A stretch of DNA of 26,296 bases from Frankiales bacterium (lineage in GTDB: Bacteria; Actinomycetota; Actinomycetes; Mycobacteriales; SCTD01). Made by a program: the position numbers and the translations under genes. The stretch is taken from the NCBI GenBank assembly GCA_025465145.1, contig JAODNS010000050.1, positions 1 through 26,296 of the forward strand. The letters run 5' to 3'. A model generated the notes under the pieces. It was not told where the DNA came from. It searched no databases and worked only from the letters and a program-made list of their open reading frames with translations. Positions 7,504 to 14,354 of the stretch are shown here, piece by piece. The number at the start of each line of letters is the position of its first letter. Position 1 is the first letter of the stretch.

Positions 7504-8382
7504 TCAGAGCAGGCCGAGGACCCGCAGCCGGCGCAGCGCCAGCACGCCGGCGAGGACGGGCAGCCACAGGCCGGCCGTCCGGTAGACGCCGACGGCCACC
7601 GCCGCGGCAGCCATCGGGATGCCCAAGGCGGCGAGCCCGGCCACGAGGGCGGCCTCGACCGGCCCGATGCCGCCGGGGCTCGGGACGGCCGCGCGGGCGG
7701 CGGAAGAGCCGAGCAGGGTGACGAGCAGCGCGCCGAGGCCCACGTCGCCCCCGACCGCGCGCACTGCGCCGTCGAGGATGAGCAGCTGCGAGGCGACGAC
7801 GCCGAGGGCGCCGAGCAGCAGCGCCGCGGCGCGCCAGGGGCGGGACAGGACGGTGGCCGCGGCGGCGGCGGTACGCCGGACGTGCACGGCAACCCGGCCG
7901 CGACGGTGCGGACAGGCCAGCGCGAGCGCGACGCCGCCCACGGCGACGACGCCGAGCAGCAGCGGGGCGACGTGGCCGCCCGGCAGCGACGGCCCGTCCA
8001 GGTCGAGGGTCGCTGCGGCGAGCGTGGCCACGACGATGCCGGCGAGGCCGCTGGCGAGCGCGCGCAGCGTGACAGCGGCGATGGCCTCGTCACCGCTCAG
8101 GCCGGTCCGCGCGTGCAGGCGGATCATCAGCGCGGAGCCGCCCAGCCCGGCCGGCGTGACGGCGTTGGCAGCAGTGCAGGCGAGGACGGAGGGGACGGCG
8201 CGGCACGTGGGCAGCGCCCGTACCCGCGACGCGTTGAGCGCGACGGCCGAGCAGGCCACCAGCAGGGCGCTGCCGAACGCGGTCTGGACCAGCCCGGCGG
8301 TGCTCAGGTGCAGCTGCGCGCAGGCGAGCGTGATCGCAACACCCGCGACGGCGGCGAGGACGGCGATGCGCGGCTGCGGCAT
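7504..8382 (-). CDS. YbhN/UPF0104-family integral membrane protein (lysylphosphatidylglycerol synthase TM-region-like)
   Basis: A 292-residue polytopic membrane protein with about seven or eight hydrophobic segments. Two motifs identify the family: TPAGLGGSALMIRL (an early cytoplasmic loop) and PSPGGIGPVEAALVAGL near the C-terminus, both typical of YbhN/AglD-type proteins related to the flippase half of MprF. Members are proposed to act on lipids or polyprenyl-linked substrates, but no catalytic aminoacyl-transfer domain is present, so MprF activity is not supported. ATG at 8382 is chosen because the hydrophobic segment starts directly after it; its ribosome-binding site is weak. It follows the propeller-like gene by 50 nt and precedes ppdK by 52 nt, so it is probably the distal gene of a glyS-led transcript. 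Confidence 0.82.
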   Translation of the reverse strand: MPQPRIAVLAAVAGVAITLACAQLHLSTAGLVQTAFGSALLVACSAVALNASRVRALPTCRAVPSVLACTAANAVTPAGLGGSALMIRLHARTGLSGDEAIAAVTLRALASGLAGIVVATLAAATLDLDGPSLPGGHVAPLLLGVVAVGGVALALACPHRRGRVAVHVRRTAAAAATVLSRPWRAAALLLGALGVVASQLLILDGAVRAVGGDVGLGALLVTLLGSSAARAAVPSPGGIGPVEAALVAGLAALGIPMAAAAVAVGVYRTAGLWLPVLAGVLALRRLRVLGLL

Positions 8383-8432
8383 GGTCTTGTCTTCGTCCCC
8401 GATCCGCTGCGGGTGAAGCCCGTTCGGGTGAG

Positions 8433-9317
8433 TCAGCCGCGGCGCACCACCGCCGCGACCAGGGCGCCGAGCAGGCAGAGCAGCCCGGCGATCACCGGCA
8501 GCCGCCAGCGTGCGCGGCCGCGCTGCTCGGGTGCCGCGGCCGGGCTCGGAGAGGCCGCCGCCTGCGCTGCCAGCTCGTGCACCTGAGCGCCGCTCCCCTC
8601 GCTGCTGGTCAGCAGCGTGCGCCCGTCGCGGCCGTACGCGATGCCCTCGCCCTGCGGCTCGGGTGGCAACTCGACCCGCTCCGGCTCGTCCTCGAACGCG
8701 GCGAGGACGTCGCCGGTCACGTCCCACTCGTACGCCGCCGTGTAGTTGCGCAGCACCACCTTGCGGCCGTCCGGGGACAGGTCGCCCGCGGTGACCATCG
8801 GAACCGGCACCTCCGCGACGCGGCGCAGCACGTTGACGGCGCCGCCCGGCCGGAGCGCGCCGCTCGTCGCGTACACCCCGGCCCGGCGGCCGAGCGTCTT
8901 CTCGACGACGAGCACCTGACCGCCGCTGACGATCAGCGCCTCGGCGTCGCGCGGGCCGTCCTCGTACCGGAGCCGGTACGAGGTGGGCGTCACCGTCGCG
9001 GACGCACGGCCGGACGGCTCGGCCACCCGGTGCACGAGCAGCCCCTTGTCGCGAACCGCGCGGTTGTCGCCGATGTCGCCGAGCCACAACGTCCCGCCCG
9101 GGCCGCGGCTGATGTCCTCCCAGTCGCGCGCCTGGACTCCGCGCAGCACGTACGCGGCCCGCGTCCTGCCCGTCCGGTCGACGGCGAAGAAGCGGGCGGT
9201 GTCACCGCTGTCGTTGTGCGTGAACAGCAGGTCGGACCTCGTCGAGGCAACGAGGCCGCTCGACTCGGTGATCCTCGGGTCGGCGAACGAGAACAGCACG
9301 TGCCCCGGGTCGTACAC
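8433..9317 (-). CDS. Tail-anchored propeller-like protein with HNDSGD/DWEDI/GDIGDN motifs, function unknown
   Basis: A 294-residue protein with no N-terminal signal peptide but a clear C-terminal membrane segment (about 270-290) followed by RRG. Between them lies a propeller-like domain with HNDSGD at 34-39, DWEDIS at 65-70 and GDIGDN at 80-85, then repeats such as DGPRDAEALIV and AGDLSPDGRKVVLRNY. These acidic motifs recur in bacterial conserved hypotheticals and could bind Ca2+ or another metal, but I do not know a characterised member. A Ser/Pro/Ala linker at about 252-262 joins the domain to the anchor. The GTG start lies 3 nt after the glyS stop, suggesting co-translation with glyS. Without a signal peptide the domain is predicted to face the cytoplasm unless the start is misassigned. 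Confidence 0.72.
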   Translation of the reverse strand: MYDPGHVLFSFADPRITESSGLVASTRSDLLFTHNDSGDTARFFAVDRTGRTRAAYVLRGVQARDWEDISRGPGGTLWLGDIGDNRAVRDKGLLVHRVAEPSGRASATVTPTSYRLRYEDGPRDAEALIVSGGQVLVVEKTLGRRAGVYATSGALRPGGAVNVLRRVAEVPVPMVTAGDLSPDGRKVVLRNYTAAYEWDVTGDVLAAFEDEPERVELPPEPQGEGIAYGRDGRTLLTSSEGSGAQVHELAAQAAASPSPAAAPEQRGRARWRLPVIAGLLCLLGALVAAVVRRG

Positions 9318-9320
9318 GGT

Positions 9321-10688
9321 CTAGAGCGGACCGAGCTTCTCGTGCAGGAACCGCTCGACGGCGTCGAGCCCGACCCGCTCCTGCGTCATCGCGTCGCGGT
9401 CGCGGACCGTCACCGCCTGGTCCTCGAGGCTGTCGAAGTCGACGGTGATGCAGTACGGCGTCCCGATCTCGTCCTGGCGGCGGTAGCGGCGGCCGATGGC
9501 ACCCGCGTCGTCGAAGTCGACGTTCCACTGCTTGCGCAGCGCGGCGGCGAGGTTCTTCGCCACCGGTGACAGGTCGGCGTTGCGGGACAGCGGCAGCACC
9601 GCAGCCTTGACCGGCGCGAGCCGCGGGTCGAGCCGCAGGACGACCCGCTTGTCGACGCCGCCCTTGGCGTTGGGAGCCTCGTCCTCGGCGTAGGCGTCCA
9701 GCAGGAAGGTCAGCGCGCAGCGGTCGACACCCGCTGCCGGCTCGATGACCCACGGCACCCAGCGCTCGTTGGCGTCCTGATCGAAGTACGACAGGTCGGT
9801 GCCGGTCGCCTTGGCGTGCACCGTCAGGTCGTAGTCGCCGCGGTTGGCGATGCCCTCGAGCTCGCCCCACTCCGTGCCGGTGAACTCGAACCGGTACTCG
9901 ATGTCGGCGGTCCGCTTGGAGTAGTGGCTCAGTTTCTCCTTCGGGTGCTCGTAGATGCGCAGCCGGTCCGGGTCGATGCCGAGGTCGACGTACCAGGCCA
10001 GCCGGGTGTCGATCCAGTACTGGTGCCAGGTCTCGTCCTCGCCAGGCTTGACGAAGAACTCCATCTCCATCTGCTCGAACTCGCGGGTGCGGAAGATGAA
10101 GTTGCCGGGCGTGATCTCGTTGCGGAAGCTCTTGCCGATCTGGCCGATGCCGAACGGCGGCTTCTTGCGCGCCGACTGCTGCACGTTGAGGTAGTTGATG
10201 AAGATGCCCTGCGCGGTCTCGGGGCGCAGGTACGCGAGGCCGCTGTCGTCCTCCACCGGGCCGAGGTGGGTCTTGAGCAGGCCGTTGAACATCTTCGGCT
10301 CGGTCCACGTGCCGCGGTTGCCGCAGTTGGGGCAGGCGATCTGCGCGAGCTCCTTGGCGGCTCCCTCCTCGAGGTGGTCGGCGCGGTAGCGCTTGTGGCA
10401 CGACGTGCACTCGACGAGCGGGTCGACGAAGGCGTTGACGTGGCCGCTGGTCTCCCAGACCTCCCGGGCGAGGATGACGCAGGAGTCCAGCCCGACCACG
10501 TCGTCGCGGCCTTGGACGACCGACTTCCACCACTGCCGCTTGACGTTGTTCTTCAGTTCGACGCCGAGGGGGCCGTAGTCCCAGGAGGCGCGCAGGCCGC
10601 CGTAGATCTCGCTGCTGGGGAAGACCAGGCCACGCCTCTTCGCGAGGCTGACGATCGTGTCCATGCGGTCGTTGCTGGCTTTGCCCAT
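9321..10688 (-). CDS. glyS: Glycyl-tRNA synthetase, class II alpha2 (eukaryal-like) type
   Basis: A 455-residue enzyme that charges tRNA-Gly with glycine. It is the single-chain dimeric form used by actinobacteria, not the GlyQ/GlyS heterotetramer. Visible features are the N-terminal EIYGGLRASWDYGPLG (residues 27-42), zinc ligands Cys94, Cys97, Cys119 and Cys122, the motif 2 region around RNEITPGNFIFRTREFEQME, and the motif 3 region with PAAGVDRC. I prefer ATG at 10688 over the upstream in-frame TTG: homologues start a few residues before DTIVSLAKRRG, and GGAG lies 11 nt upstream. The long spacing leaves the start slightly uncertain. A TAGGTT at 10732-10737 is a plausible -10, overlapping that of the divergent peroxiredoxin gene. 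Confidence 0.95.
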   Translation of the reverse strand: MGKASNDRMDTIVSLAKRRGLVFPSSEIYGGLRASWDYGPLGVELKNNVKRQWWKSVVQGRDDVVGLDSCVILAREVWETSGHVNAFVDPLVECTSCHKRYRADHLEEGAAKELAQIACPNCGNRGTWTEPKMFNGLLKTHLGPVEDDSGLAYLRPETAQGIFINYLNVQQSARKKPPFGIGQIGKSFRNEITPGNFIFRTREFEQMEMEFFVKPGEDETWHQYWIDTRLAWYVDLGIDPDRLRIYEHPKEKLSHYSKRTADIEYRFEFTGTEWGELEGIANRGDYDLTVHAKATGTDLSYFDQDANERWVPWVIEPAAGVDRCALTFLLDAYAEDEAPNAKGGVDKRVVLRLDPRLAPVKAAVLPLSRNADLSPVAKNLAAALRKQWNVDFDDAGAIGRRYRRQDEIGTPYCITVDFDSLEDQAVTVRDRDAMTQERVGLDAVERFLHEKLGPL

Positions 10689-10731
10689 GGCAGGAGGAGC
10701 TCCAGTCCGGCTGGCGGTCGGCGAAGGGATC

Positions 10732-10737
10732 AACCTA
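10732..10737 (-). promoter_or_regulatory. Putative -10 element of glyS
   Basis: On the minus strand TAGGTT fits TANNNT. It would give a leader of about 35 nt containing the GGAG ribosome-binding site. It shares two bases with the opposite-strand -10 at 10736-10741. No strong -35 is visible. Confidence 0.35.
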
Positions 10738-10741
10738 CCCT
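10736..10741 (+). promoter_or_regulatory. Putative -10 element of the peroxiredoxin gene (leaderless)
   Basis: TACCCT fits TANNNT and ends exactly 6 nt before the ATG at 10748. The start lacks a Shine-Dalgarno sequence, consistent with transcription starting at the ATG. Confidence 0.42.
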
Positions 10742-10747
10742 CGCGCC

Positions 10748-11209
10748 ATGCCCTCCCCCGCCGTCGGACAGCCCGCTCCCGACTTCGCGCTGGAGGGTGT
10801 CGCTGCCGGCGAGCGCAAGACGTTCAGCCTCGCCGATGCGAAGGGCGGGCCACTGGTGCTCGCCTTCTACCCGGGCGACGACACCCCCGTCTGCACCCGG
10901 CAGCTGTGCTCGTACCAGGACGATCTCGCTGAGCTGACCGGCCTGGGCGCCACGCTGTGGGGGATCTCGCCGCAGGACCTCGTCAGCCACGAGACGTTCG
11001 CGCAGAAGCGCGGGCTGTCGTTCCCGCTGCTGGCCGACCCGCAGCGGCAGGCCATCAAGGCGTACGGCGTGAACGGGCCGCTGGGACACACCAAGCGCTC
11101 GGTGTTCGTCCTCGACGGCGCCGGCGTCGTCCGCTGGGCGCACGTGTCGGCGCTGGGGCTGACCTACCAGGACACGCAGAAGATCGCGGCGGCGGTTCAG
11201 GCGCTCTGA
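10748..11209 (+). CDS. bcp: Bcp/AhpC-TSA family peroxiredoxin (thiol peroxidase)
   Basis: A 153-residue thioredoxin-fold peroxidase that reduces H2O2 and organic hydroperoxides in the cytosol. The signature FYPGDDTPVCTRQLCSYQD contains the peroxidatic Cys49 in PxxxT/SxxC context (TPVC) and a likely resolving Cys54 five residues later, the atypical two-Cys arrangement of Bcp/PrxQ enzymes. The closing part (FPLLADP, GHTKRSVFVLD, VRWAHVS) is also typical. It is divergent from glyS with 59 nt between starts and ends by overlapping the convergent monooxygenase-fold gene by 13 bp. The electron donor is probably thioredoxin or mycoredoxin, by family knowledge only. Confidence 0.93.
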   Translation: MPSPAVGQPAPDFALEGVAAGERKTFSLADAKGGPLVLAFYPGDDTPVCTRQLCSYQDDLAELTGLGATLWGISPQDLVSHETFAQKRGLSFPLLADPQRQAIKAYGVNGPLGHTKRSVFVLDGAGVVRWAHVSALGLTYQDTQKIAAAVQAL

Positions 11210-11562
11210 GCGGGTCCGGCCGCCTCGCCCAGCGCGACGGTGTCGGCGTCGGCCGCCCGGTCGCTGGTGGTGAGCTGCTCGTCCGACACGAGCACCTCGA
11301 AGGCGCTCGGCTCGTCGCGACCGCGGGACAGCAGCGGAGCCGCGTCGACCTTCACGTCGTACGCCGACAGGCTCCGGCGGTAGGCGCCGACGCCGACCCA
11401 CTCCGTCGTCAGCACCCACGCCGTGGGGTCATCGGCGGCGCGGCCGATGCGGCCGCGCACGTAGCCGGGGCGCGCGGCGAACGAGGCCAACGCGGCCTTC
11501 GCCTGCGGCAGGAACGCGTCCGCGTCCGCCTCCGGGACCTCGAACCGCGTCACGACCAGCAC
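11197..11562 (-). CDS. ABM-fold (antibiotic biosynthesis monooxygenase-like) protein
   Basis: A 121-residue protein. Residues 1-90 match the dimeric alpha/beta ABM fold: MLVVTRFEVPEADADAF, then LASFAARPGYVRGRIGRA, DDPTAWVLTTEWVGVGAYRRSL, and a C-terminal strand. This small-protein family includes cofactor-free monooxygenases and haem-degrading enzymes. I see no residues that specify a substrate, and many relatives are uncharacterised. The tail of about 35 residues is Ala/Asp-rich and probably disordered. GTG at 11562 has no Shine-Dalgarno but is preceded at 6 nt by TAGCGT, so it may be leaderless. It is divergent from the DUF6703-like gene with 18 nt between starts and overlaps the peroxiredoxin stop region by 13 bp. 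Confidence 0.8.
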   Translation of the reverse strand: MLVVTRFEVPEADADAFLPQAKAALASFAARPGYVRGRIGRAADDPTAWVLTTEWVGVGAYRRSLSAYDVKVDAAPLLSRGRDEPSAFEVLVSDEQLTTSDRAADADTVALGEAAGPAQSA

Positions 11563-11568
11563 GGTGCA

Positions 11569-11574
11569 ACGCTA
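11569..11574 (-). promoter_or_regulatory. Putative -10 element of the ABM-fold gene (leaderless)
   Basis: On the minus strand TAGCGT fits TANNNT and is followed by 6 nt and the GTG start at 11562. It is the same geometry as for dgt, the lipoprotein and the peroxiredoxin. Confidence 0.42.
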
Positions 11575-11580
11575 GTGCGC

Positions 11581-11862
11581 ATGACATTCCGCACCTCCGT
11601 CGAGAAGCGCAGCGCGCCCGTCCTCGTGCTGCTGTCGCAGCGGCCGCGCTGGCTGGTCCCCGTCCTGTCGCTGCTGCTGCTCGTCGGCGGGCTCGCCCTG
11701 CCGCCCGTCTTCGGCGCGCTGTGCCTGCTGCTGCTGCTCGCCTTCATCGGCTGGCTGACGTACCTGTCGTGGCCGGTGGTCGTCGGCAACGCTCGGCTGC
11801 TGCGCTTCGTCACGCTGGGCCTCGTCGTCTTCGCGCTGCTGAGCCGCCTGCGCGAAGTTTGA
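11581..11862 (+). CDS. Small DUF6703-like membrane protein
   Basis: A 93-residue protein. A basic N-terminal segment (residues 1-22, ending SQRPRW) is followed by two closely spaced hydrophobic segments (about 24-45 and 46-65) with the characteristic AFIGWLTYLSWP, and a third near 73-88. This matches the small actinobacterial family I know as DUF6703, with no known function. ATG at 11581 gives a family-like N-terminus; no obvious Shine-Dalgarno is seen. The TGA stop (11860-11862) is itself part of the Zur box and -35 of znuA, so the end of this gene and the zinc promoter share bases. Confidence 0.78.
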   Translation: MTFRTSVEKRSAPVLVLLSQRPRWLVPVLSLLLLVGGLALPPVFGALCLLLLLAFIGWLTYLSWPVVVGNARLLRFVTLGLVVFALLSRLREV

Positions 11863-11887
11863 CAACGGTTTTCATTTCCATCAGCAT
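11859..11887 (+). promoter_or_regulatory. znuA promoter, predicted leaderless
   Basis: A perfect -35 TTGACA (11859-11864) is separated by 17 nt from CAGCAT (11882-11887). The latter keeps the A2, A5 and T6 of a -10. Transcription would start about 7 nt later, at the GTG of znuA (11894), and no Shine-Dalgarno precedes that start. Confidence 0.55.
11860..11874 (+). promoter_or_regulatory. Zur box (zinc-dependent repressor operator)
   Basis: TGACAACGGTTTTCA matches 12 of 15 positions of the actinobacterial Zur palindrome TGAAAATGATTTTCA as I know it, keeping the TGA/TCA ends. It covers five bases of the -35 hexamer and part of the spacer. Zn-bound Zur would therefore block RNA polymerase, an autoregulatory loop because zur is the last intact gene of this operon. 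Confidence 0.72.
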
Positions 11888-11893
11888 GGCGCG

Positions 11894-12772
11894 GTGCGAC
11901 CGCTCCTGCTGCTCCCGCTGCTCGGCCTGCTGGCCGGCTGCGCGACGGCCGGCGCGACGGACGAGCGCCCGCAGGTGCTCGCGGCCGCGTACCCGTTCGC
12001 CTGGGCGGCCGAGCAGGTCGCCGGGCCGGACGCCCGCGTGCTGTCCCTGGTCCGCGCCGGCGCGGAGCCGCACGACGTCGAGCTGACGCCGCGGCAGGTC
12101 GGCACTGTCGAGAAGGCGTCGCTGGTCGTGTACCTGGACGTCTTCCAGGCCGCCGTCGACGACGCGGTCCGCAACAGCAGCCGGTCGGCCCGGCTGGACC
12201 TGACGCCGTACGTGAACGTGCAACCCCTGGCCGACGACCTGGACGACGAGACCGGCAGCGGCAACGACCCGCACGTCTGGCTCGACCCGGTCCGGATGGC
12301 CGCCGTCGTGCGGGCCGTGGAGCAGCGGCTGGTCGCGACCGACCCGGCGCACGCGGACGCATACACGGCCCGGGCGGCCCGGACGACCGCCGCGCTGCGC
12401 GACCTCGACGCGCTGTTCCGCAGCCGGCTCGCCGACTGCCCGCGGCACGACCTCGTCACCGCGCACACCGCCTTCGCCTACCTCGCCGGCCGCTACGGGC
12501 TCACGCAGGTCGGCGTCACCGGGCTCGACCCGGACAACGAGCCGTCGCCCGGGCACGTCGCGGAGGTGGCGCGGTACGCCCGCTCGCGCAAGGTGCAGAC
12601 CGTCTACTTCGAGTCGTCCGTGGACCCGAAGCTGGCGCAGACGATCGCGTCCGAGGTGGGCGCGCGGACCGCTGTGCTCGACCCCGTCGAGGGGGTCGTG
12701 GACGGCGACGACTACCTGACGGTCATGCGCCGCAACGCCGCCGCGCTTGCGGACGGGCTCGGCTGCCGATGA
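11894..12772 (+). CDS. znuA: Zinc ABC transporter substrate-binding lipoprotein
   Basis: A 292-residue cluster A-I solute-binding protein that captures Zn2+ outside the membrane. The signal peptide ends in the lipobox LLAGC (Cys16). Likely zinc ligands are His60 (AEPHDVEL), His127 (NDPHVWLDP), His191 (TAHTAFAYL) and Asp263 (VLDPVEG), the usual three-His plus Asp set. The His-rich loop of many ZnuA proteins is replaced by a short acidic stretch (DDLDDETGSGND) just before His127. GTG at 11894 gives the signal peptide directly; a nearby ATG at 11886 is out of frame. A Zur box lies immediately upstream. It overlaps znuC by ATGA. Confidence 0.95.
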   Translation: MRPLLLLPLLGLLAGCATAGATDERPQVLAAAYPFAWAAEQVAGPDARVLSLVRAGAEPHDVELTPRQVGTVEKASLVVYLDVFQAAVDDAVRNSSRSARLDLTPYVNVQPLADDLDDETGSGNDPHVWLDPVRMAAVVRAVEQRLVATDPAHADAYTARAARTTAALRDLDALFRSRLADCPRHDLVTAHTAFAYLAGRYGLTQVGVTGLDPDNEPSPGHVAEVARYARSRKVQTVYFESSVDPKLAQTIASEVGARTAVLDPVEGVVDGDDYLTVMRRNAAALADGLGCR

Positions 12773-13539
12773 GCGTGTTCGACCTGCGCGGCGGGTGCGT
12801 GGCCCTGGGCGGCCGGGAGGTCCTGCACGACGTGGACGTACGGGTGGAGCCGGGCGAGTTCGTCGCGGTCCTCGGCGCCAACGGCTCGGGCAAGACGACG
12901 CTGGTCCGGACGCTGGTCGGCCTGGTGCCGCTCAGCTCCGGCTCGCTGGAGGTCTTCGGCACGCCGCTGAGCCGGTTCCGCGAGTGGCCGCGGCTGGGGT
13001 ACGTGCCGCAGCGGCTCGCCGTCGGCGGCGGCGTGCCCAGCACCGTTCGCGAGGTGGTCGCGTCCGGCCGCATCGGCCGGACGCGCCGACTGCGCCGCAT
13101 GGGCCGGGCCGACCGGGAGGCCGTCGAACACGCGCTCGGCGACGTGGGGCTGACCGATCGCGCGGACGACCCGGTCGCGACGCTGTCCGGCGGCCAGCAG
13201 CAGCGGGTGCTCATCGCCCGCGCGCTGGCCGGCGAGCCCGAGGTGCTCGTCCTCGACGAGCCCACGGCCGGTGTCGACGCGGACAGCCAGGACACGCTTG
13301 CCGGCGCGCTCGGCCACCTGTCGCAGGCCGGCGGCAGCGTCGTCCTCGTCGCGCACGAGCTCGGCCCGCTGGCCGAGCTCATCGGGCGGGCCGTCGTGCT
13401 CGGCGGCGGCCGGGTGCTGTCGGACGGGCCTCCGCCCGAGCCGGAGGGGCACCACGCGCACCCGTCCCACGTGCACGTGCACCCGCACGAGAGCGCGGCA
13501 CCGGCGGCCCGGCCCGTGCTCGACCCGAGGACGTTCTGA
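12769..13539 (+). CDS. znuC: Zinc ABC transporter ATP-binding protein with His-rich C-terminal tail
   Basis: A 256-residue ABC ATPase that powers zinc import with ZnuB. Walker A is GANGSGKT (36-43), the signature LSGGQQQR (139-146), Walker B VLVLDEP (159-165) and the H-loop His196. Beyond the ATPase core, residues 228-240 read HHAHPSHVHVHPH, seven His in thirteen residues, which may sense or buffer zinc at the cytoplasmic face. The start overlaps the znuA stop (ATGA) and the stop overlaps the znuB start (TGATG), so translation is coupled. The metal specificity rests on the neighbouring zur and Zur box rather than on this protein alone. Confidence 0.95.
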   Translation: MSVFDLRGGCVALGGREVLHDVDVRVEPGEFVAVLGANGSGKTTLVRTLVGLVPLSSGSLEVFGTPLSRFREWPRLGYVPQRLAVGGGVPSTVREVVASGRIGRTRRLRRMGRADREAVEHALGDVGLTDRADDPVATLSGGQQQRVLIARALAGEPEVLVLDEPTAGVDADSQDTLAGALGHLSQAGGSVVLVAHELGPLAELIGRAVVLGGGRVLSDGPPPEPEGHHAHPSHVHVHPHESAAPAARPVLDPRTF

Positions 13540-14354
13540 TGGACATCTTCGACTTCGCCTTCATGCAGCGGGCACTCGTCGCAGCCGTGCTCGTGGGCGC
13601 GGCCGCTCCCGCGATAGGCACCTTCCTCGTCCAGCGCCGGCTGGCCCTCATGGGCGACGGCATCGGGCACATCGCTCTCACCGGCGTCGCCCTCGGCTTC
13701 CTGCTCGAGACGGCGCCGGTGCTCACCGCCGTCGTCGTGGCCATCGCCGGGGCTGTCACGATCGAGCTCATCCGGGAGCGCGGCCGCACCAGCGGCGACG
13801 TCGCGCTCGCGTTGCTGTTCTACGGCGGCATCGCCGGCGGCGTACTGCTCATCGGGCTGTCCCCGGGCGGGTCGAGCACGACGCTGGTCGGCTACCTGTT
13901 CGGCTCGCTGTCCAGCGTCCGGCCAGGCGACCTCGCCGTCATCGCCGCGCTGTCGGTCGCGGTCGTCGGCGTCGTCCTCGTCTTCGGCCGGGAGCTCTAC
14001 GCCGTCTGCATGGACGAGGAGGTCGCTCGGGTGTCTGGCCTGCCGGTGCGCTTCCTGAACATCCTCGTCGCGGTGACGGCGGCGGTGACCGTGACGGTGG
14101 CGATGCGGGTCGTCGGCCTGTTGCTGGTCAGCGCGCTGATGGTGGTGCCGGTGGCTACTGCGCAGCAGCTGACGCGGTCGTTCCGCGCGACGCTGCTGGG
14201 CGCCTGCCTCGTCGGCGTGCTTGCCAGCGTCGGCGGGCTCGTCACCGCCTTTTACGGGGATGTGGCGCCCGGTGCCGCGACGGTGGTCCTCGCGCTCGCT
14301 GGCTTCCTCGTCGCTGCGCTGCTCGCGCAGGCACGTCGGCGGGTGGCGGCATGA
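13539..14354 (+). CDS. znuB: Zinc ABC transporter permease
   Basis: A 271-residue ABC-3 family permease forming the membrane channel of the zinc importer. I count about eight hydrophobic segments. Family landmarks are FLVQRRLALMGDGIGHIALTG near residues 29-49 (the ATPase-contact region), GYLFGSLSSV, and the later MDEEVARVSGLPVRFLN and VGLLLVSALMVVPVATAQ segments. ATG at 13539 overlaps the znuC stop as TGATG, and its own stop overlaps the zur start as ATGA. The gene order znuA-znuC-znuB-zur in one overlapping operon makes zinc the clear substrate rather than manganese or iron. Confidence 0.95.
   Translation: MDIFDFAFMQRALVAAVLVGAAAPAIGTFLVQRRLALMGDGIGHIALTGVALGFLLETAPVLTAVVVAIAGAVTIELIRERGRTSGDVALALLFYGGIAGGVLLIGLSPGGSSTTLVGYLFGSLSSVRPGDLAVIAALSVAVVGVVLVFGRELYAVCMDEEVARVSGLPVRFLNILVAVTAAVTVTVAMRVVGLLLVSALMVVPVATAQQLTRSFRATLLGACLVGVLASVGGLVTAFYGDVAPGAATVVLALAGFLVAALLAQARRRVAA

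Noticed and set aside
3804..7721. A 1305-codon open frame on the + strand opposite ppdK
   Set aside because: Its translation is low-complexity Arg/Ala/Val/Asp text without motifs. It is the antisense of strongly supported minus-strand genes and open only because stop codons are rare in GC-rich DNA.
8403..8430. Direct repeat of CGGGTGA and small palindrome CCCGTTCGGG between two minus-strand genes
   Set aside because: The arms are short and GC-only, expected by chance at this composition, and there is no promoter or operator context.
11886..11888. ATG just upstream of znuA as its start
   Set aside because: It is in a different reading frame from ZnuA; the GTG at 11894 is in frame and begins the signal peptide.
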